Positions 36,001-47,529 of a stretch of DNA of 64,000 nt are shown here, piece by piece. A model generated the notes under the pieces. That model ran no database searches. It saw only the letters and a program-made list of their open reading frames with translations, and was not told where the DNA came from. This DNA comes from Dermatophagoides farinae. Taxonomy: Eukaryota > Arthropoda > Arachnida > Sarcoptiformes > Pyroglyphidae. How positions within the stretch are numbered: position 1 is the first letter of the stretch; each line of letters begins with the position of its first letter. The stretch covers positions 6,572,001 through 6,636,000 of the forward strand of contig NC_134678.1 in assembly GCF_024713945.1 (NCBI RefSeq). The letters are read 5' to 3'. The position numbers and the translations under genes are program-made.

Positions 36001-38857
36001 AACATCAAAATTCATTCAACTGTAACCGACCATCAATTTCAACTATAAATTATGAGATCATTCTGTTCAAAAAACAAAAAATCAAATCAATCAAAAGAAA
36101 AAAGAAAAACAAAACGGACAATATTTGAACACAAACAAACAGTGGCGAGAATTTATAAATGCTTCCCGTTTCCGTTGTTTTTTTATTTTATTCATTTCAT
36201 TTTGTTTGGACGGAAAAAAAATCAAATATTGCATTTCGATCACACACCAAACACACACACACAGACAAAAATCGAGGACAATAATGATTGATTTCCGAAA
36301 TTTTTTTTCCACATTTCATTGTTATTCATAATTTTTTTTTTTCATTGTTTTTGTTGCTTTTTCTATCATCATTCTAGACATTGATACAGGACAAAGAAAA
36401 AAAAAGAACACAGTTCAAAAAACCTTAAATGGTGAAAATGAGAAAATGGAAAAAAAAGAAAAAACTTTCACCAATAATTTTGATTTGTATCACTTGTCCA
36501 TTCACTGATGAATCGATCGATGTACATACAATATAAATCAATCATAATAATGATTCATATATATCGATATGATGATGTAATTGATCATCCTTGTGTGTGT
36601 GTAAAGCAAGAAAAAAATAACTACTACCGGCATGATGTGTAAGTTTTGCGTGTAATTTACTCCAACACACAACTGTTTTCATAACCATAAAAAGCAACAG
36701 GTAAAAAAACACGCACACACACAAGAGGAAACAAAATGAATAAATAAATAAATAACGATTGATCAAATTTCAAATGGATAAATGGATCAAGGTTGAAATA
36801 ATTATCAATTTTTTTCATGCAACAACGGAAAAAAATTGATGAGAATCGATATATTCATTTTTTTTTTTGAACAACGTACATAATTGTCGCAAACATTTTT
36901 TTGATTACATCACACAAATACATTTACATTATTTGATTCTGATTTATGTGTGTGTGTGAGTGTTGAAAATATTTTGTTTTGTTTTCTTGTAAATTCGTTT
37001 TGATTCATTGGAATTTTTTTTTTTGAAAATTGATGGTAGCCATTAATTTCCATCATCAAACACAAAAAAAATCATAGGCGAAAATGAAGAATTTTTCCCA
37101 TTTTCTTCTTTCTTTTTAGGATTTGCGGATTTTTTTTATTATTTCACTTTTCATTCAACGTATATAGTAAGGAAAAGGATTGAAGAATTGAAATAAAATA
37201 TCATCATCAAGCGTATAATAAATAATAAAAAAAATCAAATCTTTCACATTCGGTTGGTTTACCTGTTGGTTTTTTTTTGCTTCTTCTTCAAATGGCCAAA
37301 ACATACATTGATTTCTTGTTCAAACATAAGCAGGAATTTGTGCCCGTAAAAAAAGGTACTTAATCGCACAGGTAACATTCATCAATTAGTGTGGTAAATC
37401 TTACAAATAAATAAATATTTGGTAAAATTTGCATCCACAAAAAAAATTGAGAAAATTTTCAATTGCAATTTATAGTCATTTGAATAATGAATATGAACAT
37501 GAATGTGTGTGTGTGTGTGTTTGGGATCACATCACATCACCTTAAGTGACGTGTCAAAGTTTGACCGCCTTCGATGTTCGATATAAGAAGAAAAAAGGTG
37601 TCATTTTTTTTAGTTCATAAGTGAGGATAATGATTTTCTTTCTTTTTTGATTATCATCCAAATTGAACCTGAAGATAAACAAGTGTTTTTGAATGAAAAA
37701 AAAAATCTAAAAGTTCAAAGTTCGTGACCATTAGATAATAAACAACACAATACGGATACTTTGTTGTTGTTGTCAATGTTGTTTTATTCCCTACTGATGT
37801 AAATGATGAATATCATTAGTATTTCGTGAAAAAAAAACTCAAAAAAAGAAAAATTCAATTTTAATTTTCTCTCTTTCTCTCTCTCCTATGGACCACTAAT
37901 GATTGACCACCATCAGTGATGATCATTTAAATGAAATGAAAAAAAAAACCAATCTATCAGGTATAACAAAAGAATTTTCTTTTTCTTTTTCTTTTTTTTT
38001 GGTCAAGATGATGATGATGATGACCAATTCGTATACATTTCGGGTAGCCAAAGAAAAAAATCATCATCATCATCAATGAATGATAATGACAGATAATGTT
38101 CATTACAACAAGAACTAATGGACGAAAAAAAAAATCCGATTCTTTTGAAAACAGAAAACAACAACAACGACAGCCAAAAAAAAAAAACCAATTAATCCAT
38201 CAGAATCCATCTCAATGAATGATCATCATTCGTCCAAATTTTGATCATTAACCAGTGGTAACTATTAATGAAAAAAAAAATATTTCTGGACTTTCACTTC
38301 AATCAAATCAACAAAATGAACAATTCATCGTGTTTTTGTTGTTGTTATTGTTTACTTTTTTTTATATTTTATTAATAAAATCTCATTTACCTTTGTGTTG
38401 TTGAAAGTTGAAAGGTCGAATTTAATGTTTTACTTGTTTTATTTGTTTGCGGTCAAAAAAAAAGTAATAGTAAAATTGAGATGATGTAAAAGACATTTAT
38501 AGATGGAAAAATAGATGGAAAACAAAACAAAACAAAAAACAAAAATAAAACAGAACAAAACAAAACAGAAAAAAAAACATACGGCCAAATAACACAGTGA
38601 AAGAAGATTATTTGCTATTCAAAAAAAAAAAAAAAAAAAATAAAATAAAATTTAAAAAAAAATTGTCCATCGTTTGTTTGGAACAACTTTGTTGTTGTTG
38701 TTGTTGCGGTCGTTTGAATGTATAATGATTATATATTATGTGTATGGATGAATGAAATGTAGAAAATAAACATTTATTAGATAGATAGAAATAAGGACAG
38801 ATGTTTTAGATGAAATAATGTATCATCATCTTGATGACGATGATGAAAACGTTGTGG

Positions 38858-38895
<38 letters not shown>

Positions 38896-40057
38896 AATGG
38901 CACGTTTTTCGTTATTAAAATTATTCAATGAAAAAAAAAAAATTTTCCAAAAATAAAAAAAAATTTTTTCCAACCAATAATACCATTGTATTGAATTGAA
39001 ATTGAATCCACAGCGAATCAAGCCAAAACACACACAGAGAGAGAAATTGGCTGATGATGATGGTAATTAATAATAAACAAAAAAATTTTTTTTGTGTGCG
39101 GAACAACAATTATTTGTTCCGTTTTTTTTACGCACTTATAAACAAAATGATGATGATGATTATAAACCGTTGTGAACTAGACAAAAAAAAACCGTTGTGT
39201 TGAAAAATTTGAACAACAACAACAATAACAACAAAGCGGACACACCTACAAAGTGGACAAATTTTTGTTGATTACAATTTCATTAAATTTTATGTTTAAA
39301 ACAAAAAAAGAAATTGTTGAACTTTTTTCTTCATCATCTAGCTGCATTGTTGACATTAGCTAAATACAAAACACAAACACAGGTTTGAATGATTGAAGTA
39401 ACAAACGGTCAATTGTCATTTTATATGGATGATGATAATATAATGATTATCCTCATACTATTCATTATTATGGTGGTCGTGGTCATTGATTTTTTTTTCT
39501 GGTTTCCCTTATGATTGTCACACCATTCAGTTGTTAAGGGCAACAACATTTACACAAACATACACTGTTCACCGATTCGTACGATGGTCAAACACTAACT
39601 GAATGAGTGTGTGGCCGTATCTCGTCTAGTATATGATGATGGCAATGTGTGTCTGTGTGTGTGGCAGAGATCATCGTGAGATGTGATGTCGATTTTGATA
39701 ATGGCAATGAGTATCTGTGTCTGTGTGTGTGTCCACTCAATTGTCGATATTCATAGGATAGCGGTTAGTAAGAAAACAACAGGTGAAGAATGAAGGAAAA
39801 AAAAACAAAAAATAAGAAAGAGAACAGCATGCAGGTGGAAAAGGCTACTTTTTTTTATCATCATACAGGTGTGTGTGTGTATGTCTTGAAAATTGCGCCA
39901 AAAAAAATTTTGAAAAATAAAAATTTTCACCACCAGATTCGCCATCTATATTTTGTCATTATTAAATTAATTTGATTTGATTTGATTTTTGTTTAAAAAA
40001 GAATTTTATTTCGTTATTGAATTCAATACGGCAATACATCATCAACACACATCAATC
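30076..40057. other. 10-kb gene desert
   Basis: Simple-sequence AT-rich DNA from the Helitron-like end to the LKB1 start. It is filled with poly-A/T, (ATC)n/(GAT)n, (GTT)n and (CA)n. Notable tracts are GATGATGATGATCATCATCATC near 31633 and a 45-bp GTT run at 38851-38895. The open frames are short, Phe/Lys/His/Asp-rich products of these tracts. No tRNA, conserved exon or element terminus was recognised. It may hold introns or regulatory DNA of a neighbour, which the sequence alone does not show. Confidence 0.55.
38851..38895. repeat. (GTT)n trinucleotide repeat
   Basis: Near-perfect GTT repeat of about 14 units seen directly; one GTG interruption near its start. Confidence 0.9.
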
Positions 40058-41539
40058 ATGCCAAAAACCAATAATAATGATATGTTTGAAAAATCAAACA
40101 AATTCAATTCATCCAAAATCGCTACTGATTCAGCATTCATTGACACGACAATTAAATCTTTTATTACATCATTATCGGTCAAAGAAAATTCATTGGACAA
40201 TAAAAACATTGAAAAATGTCCATTAGAAATGAAAAAAACACCAATCAATATGGATAGAGTGGATAATCTTGATGATATTGTATTGATTGGTTCATCGGAA
40301 GAAATATATCGATTAAAAGTGCATAAATATAAAGAAATAAAAAATTACATCAAAGGTGAAATATTGGGTAGAGGAAAATTTGGTGTTGTACGTGAATTTA
40401 TTGATAAAAAAACATTAAAACGTTTTGCTGGTAAAATTATCCGTTTTAATATATTAAAACGTAATACACATCTTCGTCATCAGATTAATAAAGAATTAGC
40501 GATTACATATCATTTTAACCATACAAATGTATTGCGTGTATATGATATTTATTCAACTGGTAAAAAAATTTACATGTTCATGGAATTTTGTTATGGTGAA
40601 TTGGCAGAATATCTTAAGGTTTATAAACAATTACCGAAATCACAATGTAAAGAGTATGTGCAGAGATTTTCCTTTTTTCTCCAAACTTTAATCCGATCGT
40701 TTTTTTTTTGATGTAAAGTTATTTCGTACAGATAATAGAAGGTCTTGGTTATTTACATTCACATGGTATTATTCATCGTGATATAAAACCGGAAAACATT
40801 TTGGTCACTCCGGATGATATCATTAAATTGGCCGATTTTGGAGTCTGTCAAGAGATATCGACATTTACATTGGATGATATGGTTTTCGGTAGTGATGGTA
40901 CACCACTTTATCATCCACCAGAATTATTTCATCCAAAAATTATCCATTATTCTGGAACAAAAATCGATATCTGGGCATCTGGTGTTGTTCTATATCAAAT
41001 GCTGGTCGGTGAGCTACCATTTTTCAATAAACCAAATACAACAAAATCCGATATCGATGATATATTGACGAAAAATATTCAATATCCATTGATGATTAAA
41101 CAAGATGTTTTATTAGTCGATCTATTCAATGGAATATTTGAAAAAGATTTTCGACGACGTATGTCCATAATGGCCATTAAAAATCATCCGTAAGTTTGTT
41201 TTGATTCCAAATTGAAATTAATTTTTCTTTTTCTGTTTTTTTTTGGTCCCAAGATGGATGCAAATTGATTATAATCGAAAACGTAATGAACAATTTGTTA
41301 AACTTCCAACCGACAATTGTACTATTGATTCTTATCGTGGTCTAACTGTATTGACACGAATCTATAATAAATATTATCCACCACCAGCTGATGAAAAATT
41401 GGTAAATTTTCGACAATTTCAAGAATCATGTAAAATTTTACCATTGATGCGTTCATCACGTTATGATCAGGATACAAGACAAATCGATATAATGGATGGC
41501 GGTAAACAAGATTCATTGGTTAAATTGGAATTGATTTAA
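40058..41539 (+). CDS. STK11: LKB1/STK11-like serine/threonine kinase
   Basis: Three exons: 40058-40653, 40719-41189 and 41254-41539, 450 aa (human LKB1 is 433). Introns are 65 nt (AAAGA/GTATGT to TAAAG) and 64 nt (CC/GTAAG to CCAAG). The first splice restores KDYFVQIIEGLGYLHS, closely matching LKB1. Glycine loop LGRGKFGVV at about 104-111, lysine K126 (FAGKIIRF), catalytic HRDIKPEN with D220, DFG with D238, and an HPPE in place of APE are all present, so the kinase should be active. After the kinase domain, NHPWMQIDYNRKR and a DSYRGLTVLTRIYNKYY segment correspond to LKB1's flanking tail. LKB1 with STRAD and MO25 activates AMPK-family kinases and controls polarity and energy stress. The C-terminus ends KLELI with no Cys, so the vertebrate prenylation motif is absent. 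The start at 40058 is the first ATG of the frame. AATAAA lies directly after the stop. Confidence 0.88.
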
Positions 41540-41726
41540 AAATAAATTCATCATTATTATTCAAACCGATAGATGGCATTAAATGTTTTATATTTAATTA
41601 AAAACAAAAATATTCGAATTTTTTTTTAATTCTGAGTGATTTACACTTTGATATATTTTGGAAATTGATTTGATATGACCTGATTTTAAAATTGTTTATT
41701 ATTGTGTATGGCAGTATTATTGAACA
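41540..41726. terminator. Convergent 3' spacer with poly-A signals on both strands
   Basis: Plus-strand AATAAA at 41541-41546 follows the LKB1 stop directly. Minus-strand AATAAA at 41695-41700 lies 26 nt after the HIBADH stop. The two convergent genes therefore share a 187-bp spacer. Confidence 0.5.
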
Positions 41727-42783
41727 TTAATTTTTTTGACCTTTTATAAATTCATAGACGGAACTGAAATCTTTATCGGCTAATGTTTCATTATTAACCA
41801 ATGTACGATAATATTGTGATGCTAATGCTCCCATCGGTGTTGGTGATTGTGATTGTACAGAAATTAATTGTGCAAGATTCAAATCTTTTGTCAACAATGT
41901 AGAACGAAATCCACCATCATATTTATTACTAGATGGTGTAGTAGATGCTCCACATCCAGGTACTGGATTATAGCCTTCGGATACCCATGTTCGTCCAGAA
42001 CTTATATTCAATATATCGGTCATTAATTTTGGATCCAAACCTAATCGTCGTGCCATATTTAATGTTTCTGCTGTACCAATCATACTGATTGCTAACATCA
42101 TATTATTACATAGTTTTGCCACTGATCCCATTCCAGTTGTTCCACAATGGAATAACATTTTTACCCATACATAATAATAATTCACGTAATTCATCAACGG
42201 TTTCTTTTGGTCCACCAACAATAAATGTTAATGTTCCGGCACGTGCAGCTGGTACAGCACCGGTTACCGGAGCATCAACAAATCGTATACCTTTTGCTGA
42301 TGCTTCAGATTCAATTTTTTTCGATGTTTCCGGATCAACTGTACTTGAATCAATAAGTATAGCATCTTTTTTAGCATTGGCAATAATTCCATCAGGACCG
42401 GTATAAACTTTCAACACATCAGTTGGTAAAGGTACCATTGTGAAAACACGATCCGCTTGTTTAGCCACTTCAGCTGGACTATTAACGGATTTTGCACCAC
42501 CAGCCAACAAATCTTTTAATGCATCAGTATTTGGATCATATAAGATTAATTCATGACCTTTTTTCTGTAGATGAGCACACATATTTGAGCCCATATTACC
42601 GATACCGATAAATCCAACTTTGGCATTTTGAATGGCCGTACTTTTCAAGGTACGTTTAATGATCATATGAAATTGTCCTGTTATGAAAAACAAAATGAAT
42701 TTAAATTTAATGATTTTATAAATCAATATATCATCAATTTACTGACCATTGGCGAACAACGATTTAGCAGTGAATCCAAGCAT
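41727..42783 (-). CDS. HIBADH: 3-hydroxyisobutyrate dehydrogenase, mitochondrial (frameshifted in this sequence)
   Basis: Exon 1 is 42747-42783 (MLGFTAKSLFAN) and exon 2 is 41727-42677, separated by a 69-nt intron (AATG/GTCAGT to AACAG). About 328 aa if read through one frame correction (human 336). HIBADH oxidises 3-hydroxyisobutyrate to methylmalonate semialdehyde with NAD in mitochondrial valine breakdown. The Rossmann motif GFIGIGNMGSNM, the substrate motif DAPVTGAVPAARAGTLTF, the catalytic lysine in GMGSVAKLCNNM and the late NPVPG are all present. The N-terminus is short, basic and hydrophobic, compatible with a mitochondrial presequence. The frame breaks at 42149-42150: an extra C in ATTCCATTG moves reading from ...CMGKNVI into another frame, leading to a stop at 42106; the following conserved FHCGTTGMGS sits one frame over. 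An assembly error, a recent null allele or a pseudogene are possible; the rest is intact. Confidence 0.85.
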
Positions 42784-45658
42784 TTTTCGGAAAAAATGGT
42801 TTTTTCAATATAAATTTAATGGAAATCAAGAAACAAAATAATGGTTAAAATTGTCTGTCTTAGAAGAAAACAACAAATGTATTGAGTCAACAATGCACCA
42901 CCGCCACTATTAACAATAACAGAACACACGCACAGCAGCAGCAGCACCAATAATCACCACTTATATCGAAAAACATTGCACACGCAGAAAAAAAAAGTAC
43001 ATCGAATCGATATAATGACATGGCGTGAAGATGATAGTATACTGATTAGATTTTCAATGTTTTCATTCAATATGTATAAATTACATGCCGATTTTCCCAT
43101 CATATAGTTTGCCATTAATGGCATGAATTTTATGGACAAACGATGCAAAAAAAAAAATACATCACATTTGTACACTTGCCAAAACATGTATGCATATGTG
43201 ATCCAAATCAATATCATTGATTATCAATATTGATTTTTTGTTTTCATTCGTTTGTTCTTTTAGAAAATGCCATTATACACAGAGTACACAGACATGTTTT
43301 TATATTTTTTTTTTTCAATGTCACATTTGATGTTGATGATCATGATCAACTTTAAATGATTGTCAATCAAATCAATAATAATTTTCCATAGGCCATAGTT
43401 TGAAACAGAATTCAAACTTTTTCCATTTTTTTTTCTTATTACAGTCATGTTTTGTGATTTTTTTTTCTTCATCTTGTCTAGAAGAGATAGAGTCATTTCA
43501 TTCTCAATTGTGAATAAACGAACGAATGAATTTTGTAAATGAATTTGAATAAATAAAAATAAACAAACAAACGGCAATGCCAAGCCTAAAATACATTTTT
43601 CATCATTAAAAATCATTATTATTATAACCGGAACTTGAATATTTTTTACATTCACGTGAATCATTATGCTTATCATCTTTTTATTTCTGTTTTCATTCCA
43701 TTTCGTTTATTTGAACATCATCAATAATGGCTGTGTGTAGGTGTGTGTGTGTGTGGCAGCAGAAGCAGCAGCAAAATTCAAATTTGATTGAATTGACGGA
43801 GATGGAGAGCAAATGAATGGGAAAATGAAAAAAAAAATTGATTCATACAAATAGTGAGAAATGTAAAATCCTGGTTCCATTAGATGATCAGACAGGAATT
43901 CATTTTAATTGACTTTTTTTTTCTCCATTTTCACAAACAGCAGACAGGCAAACCAAACACACACACACACACACACCAATATCAATTTATATGACAGGCT
44001 ACCCATCATAATAATGATCATCATCATATAAAAGTTGTGGTGAGCAAAAAAAAATTTCATATCACACAAATTACTACCAATATGAGATTGAGAATTTCTA
44101 GGATTTCTTCTTTTTCGTTTTTCATGAAATGAAAAATTTTTTTTTTTTTTTTGAAATAAAACAATATCTAGGTTATCTAGAATTTATGGGTATCATTAAT
44201 TTTTTTTGGTCTGTTTTCTAGGTCGGTCACAAAAAAAAATTGGATTGAAAATGAATGGCCCAAATTCTATCATAATAATGATGATAAAGATGTTGCATTC
44301 TCTAAGCTTTTTTTTTCTTTCGGATAATTCATCAATACAACAATGGACCAATGGTTCTAATGATTATATTAAGAAGAATGATCTGAAAAAAAAAATTTCT
44401 TATCAGAATGCTTTGGAGAATTGAAAAAAAAATTCCGCGATAAATTACGTTACACACACACCTATATTATAATGGGTGAATCCTAGAAAAAAAATTGGGA
44501 CAAATTACTACGGGCAAAATGTAATTTTATGGTAGAATGAAATGTAAAAATGTAATCTAGTTAAATGAACGTACATGCAGACAGACTGACTGGAATTTTT
44601 TTTTCTGGAAAGATTCATTTCCAGTTTTTGTTTCTGGAACAAATCAAATAACAAATTGCTTGCTAGTGGCAATTCATGAATTAATTAATTTAAAAAAAAA
44701 ATTTTTCTCATTAAACATGCATATATTGAGTAAATGGAACAGTCCTATATCCGAATTTAAATGGAACACGGATATAAACAAACCAAAAAAAAGAAGAACA
44801 TTTGCCTTTTTGTTGAAGATTTGCAATTCCAGTGCATGTGTGTGTGTGTGTCGGAAATCACTGGAAAAAGTTTTTTTCTCTGAAAATTGACATAATTATC
44901 CTAATCATTATGTTTGGCAATAAACAATTCTGTCGATCATCATGACAATCATGAGACACCATCAAACACATCATCCAATAATTGGTATTGCGAAATAAAA
45001 AATAAATAAACCAGAATGATGATTGTTGGCAAAACAAAAAACGACAACAATAATGGTTGTTGATGAACAAAACAAAACAAATGAAAACGAATTTTCAATT
45101 CTCATTTTACCACCACCACCACAACAACAACAATAACATTGACTATCCTAAATTTTTTCTATTGTAATACTTGCACACAATTCACGTGATTGTGTCATTG
45201 AAATATGGATGGATGTTCATATGCCAACAACAACAACAAAAAAACTTTCAATTTCTAATAGACTAAAATGTGTATGAATCTCAACTCTGCTGACTTTTAT
45301 TTCTTTTGTTTTGTTTTTCATTTCATTTCATTCGCCATGCAACCAACATTAGTAGCAGAAAAAAATCATATGGCAGGGTTTGCCATCATCGTAATCATAA
45401 TCGTTTTGTAGCAGGTAGGTTATATATTGAATAATGAAAATCAAGGTAACGATAATGATTTATTTTTGTTTTTTCTTCTTTTTTTTCTTTTCGATTGTTT
45501 CACACATAAAAAGTAATTATTATTATTATCATCCACTACTGAATAAAAACAGTAGTCGTTTATAGTCTCTTTTTTTCATGGTAATGATAATGACGATGAT
45601 GATGATGAAAATGAAATTATTTGAAATTGTATTGCACAAAAAATGAAGCAATGTTTGC

Positions 45659-45680
45659 ACACACACACACACACACACAC
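45659..45680. repeat. (CA)11 microsatellite
   Basis: Perfect CA run seen directly. Confidence 0.95.
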
Positions 45681-46634
45681 CTGTCACAATTTTTTTTCGA
45701 TCGATTTTTTTTCTTTTCACTCAAACCAATTTGTTAATGAATGCTGTTTTTTTTCTTTGTGACATTTTGAACGAATTAATTATTGTTATATTTGTATTTG
45801 GAATTGGTGGCGGTGGTGATGGTTAGATTCATTGGAAATCAATATTTGATTATTAGTGGAATATATGGAATCAATTTGTGTGTGCCGTCTGGTAGACACA
45901 AGTCAGATGACTTTTTTTGTGTGTGTGTGTGTGTGATGAAATTGAATTTTTAATCATTGAAAAAAAGCTCATTTTTCTCTCTCCCTCTCCATAGACTATT
46001 CCCATTTCAAGGCTAAAATGAGGATTTCCCTTTCGTTTCGACATTCAATCAGGTGATTTAACGAAATTTTCTGCATTTCTAATTCATTTATTTATTTGTG
46101 TATATGTGGAATGAAGATGCATTTTTTTTTTTTTTGTTCTCTGTTGGCCGTCTGAATGTGACTGAATATAACCTCGAACGTAGAGTATTCCTGTGTGAAT
46201 GATGGGGAAAAACATGTTGAATTTTTTTGAAATGAAAAAAAACGATTGTTTCATCAAACAAGTCGGTTATTCGTGTTATGAATAATTCATTTATTTAATT
46301 TGGAACAAATTGTCATTTACCATTTTTGTTTGTTTGTTTGTCTATCCAGTCTGTGCTGGTTAGTTTAAATAACAACCATGACATATGATTTTTTTTTTGG
46401 AGTTTCATCATCATCATCATAAATGTCTCATTTGACTAGATAGATATTTTATCATCATGATAACGATGGTGACATACTTGCATATCACATGTATCGTATA
46501 TACATTCATTGTATTAAATTGGAATTGAATCTATTTAGATAACATAGAGATACAACAACAACAACAACAACAAAAAATCAGGTTTTTTTTTCTTCTCTCA
46601 AAAAAATCATCATCATCTTGGTGATTATTATTCA

Positions 46635-46680
46635 ATCCGATGATCAATGATTGATTGATTGATTAATCATATCATCGGAT
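46635..46680. repeat. Inverted repeat with 10-bp perfect arms
   Basis: ATCCGATGAT (46635-46644) and its exact reverse complement ATCATCGGAT (46671-46680) flank a 26-nt spacer that contains TGAT repeats and a partial inner palindrome (ATGATT/AATCAT). Confidence 0.6.
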
Positions 46681-47510
46681 AGTGATTCGGTTTGATTTTC
46701 ATTTTCCATTATCAAATTCCGTTTTCCTGAAATTTTATCTATATCGATTATATTGCATTATGATTGTTGATTCAATCAATTTTTGATGCATTAAGAGAGG
46801 GAGAAAACGAAAATGAAAGAAAAACCCGTTCTCATTCACTCACTCACTCATACACATCACACATCATAAAATTCAATTTCAAGGACTTGATCATTCGATG
46901 ATGATTAATCAATCATCAATCATTAATTAAAGAAAAAAAAAATTTACACTTTTTTTTCATATACGAATATGGAATTGATAAAAATCAAATTAAATCAAAA
47001 AAAAAAGACATTCATTTGGTCATTTATCTTTATTGATTCCTTTGAAAAATTTTGAGCCTCCTATTAATTTACTAATATCTGACGATAACATTTCCATCAT
47101 GCGATCAGATGATGATCATGTTTGTTGGTTTTATACATTAATTATATTTATGATTAGATTATTGAAAATATATTCTAGTCGACAAATTTAGAAATCATTT
47201 TATGCGGGGTATTTTCTCAACTTTTATTCTATGAATCCCACACACACACATGCACACGTTATTTTCAAGTTTAAATTTAAAGTTTTTTTTTGTTTTGTTT
47301 TGTTTTGTTTGAGGGCTGCTAAGTTTGAATCAATCTTCAATGTTTATGTGTGTGTGTGTGTGTGTATTTGGTAATTCAATTAATTAATATCATTTTTTTC
47401 TGGCTGCTTCTGTTTATACTTGTGTGAAGCAAAACAAAAACAAAAAAAAATACGAAATTCGTTCAGCTGCTTTAAAGCTAAATTCGGGTTCTTTCACACG
47501 CAAACATACG

Positions 47511-47529
47511 CACACACACACACACACAC
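47511..47529. repeat. (CA)n microsatellite
   Basis: Alternating CA run seen directly. Confidence 0.9.

Noticed and set aside
42106-42190. A 43-nt intron as explanation of the HIBADH frame break
   Set aside because: It would be shorter than every supported intron in the window (55 nt or more) and would delete the conserved GTTGMGS segment next to the catalytic lysine.
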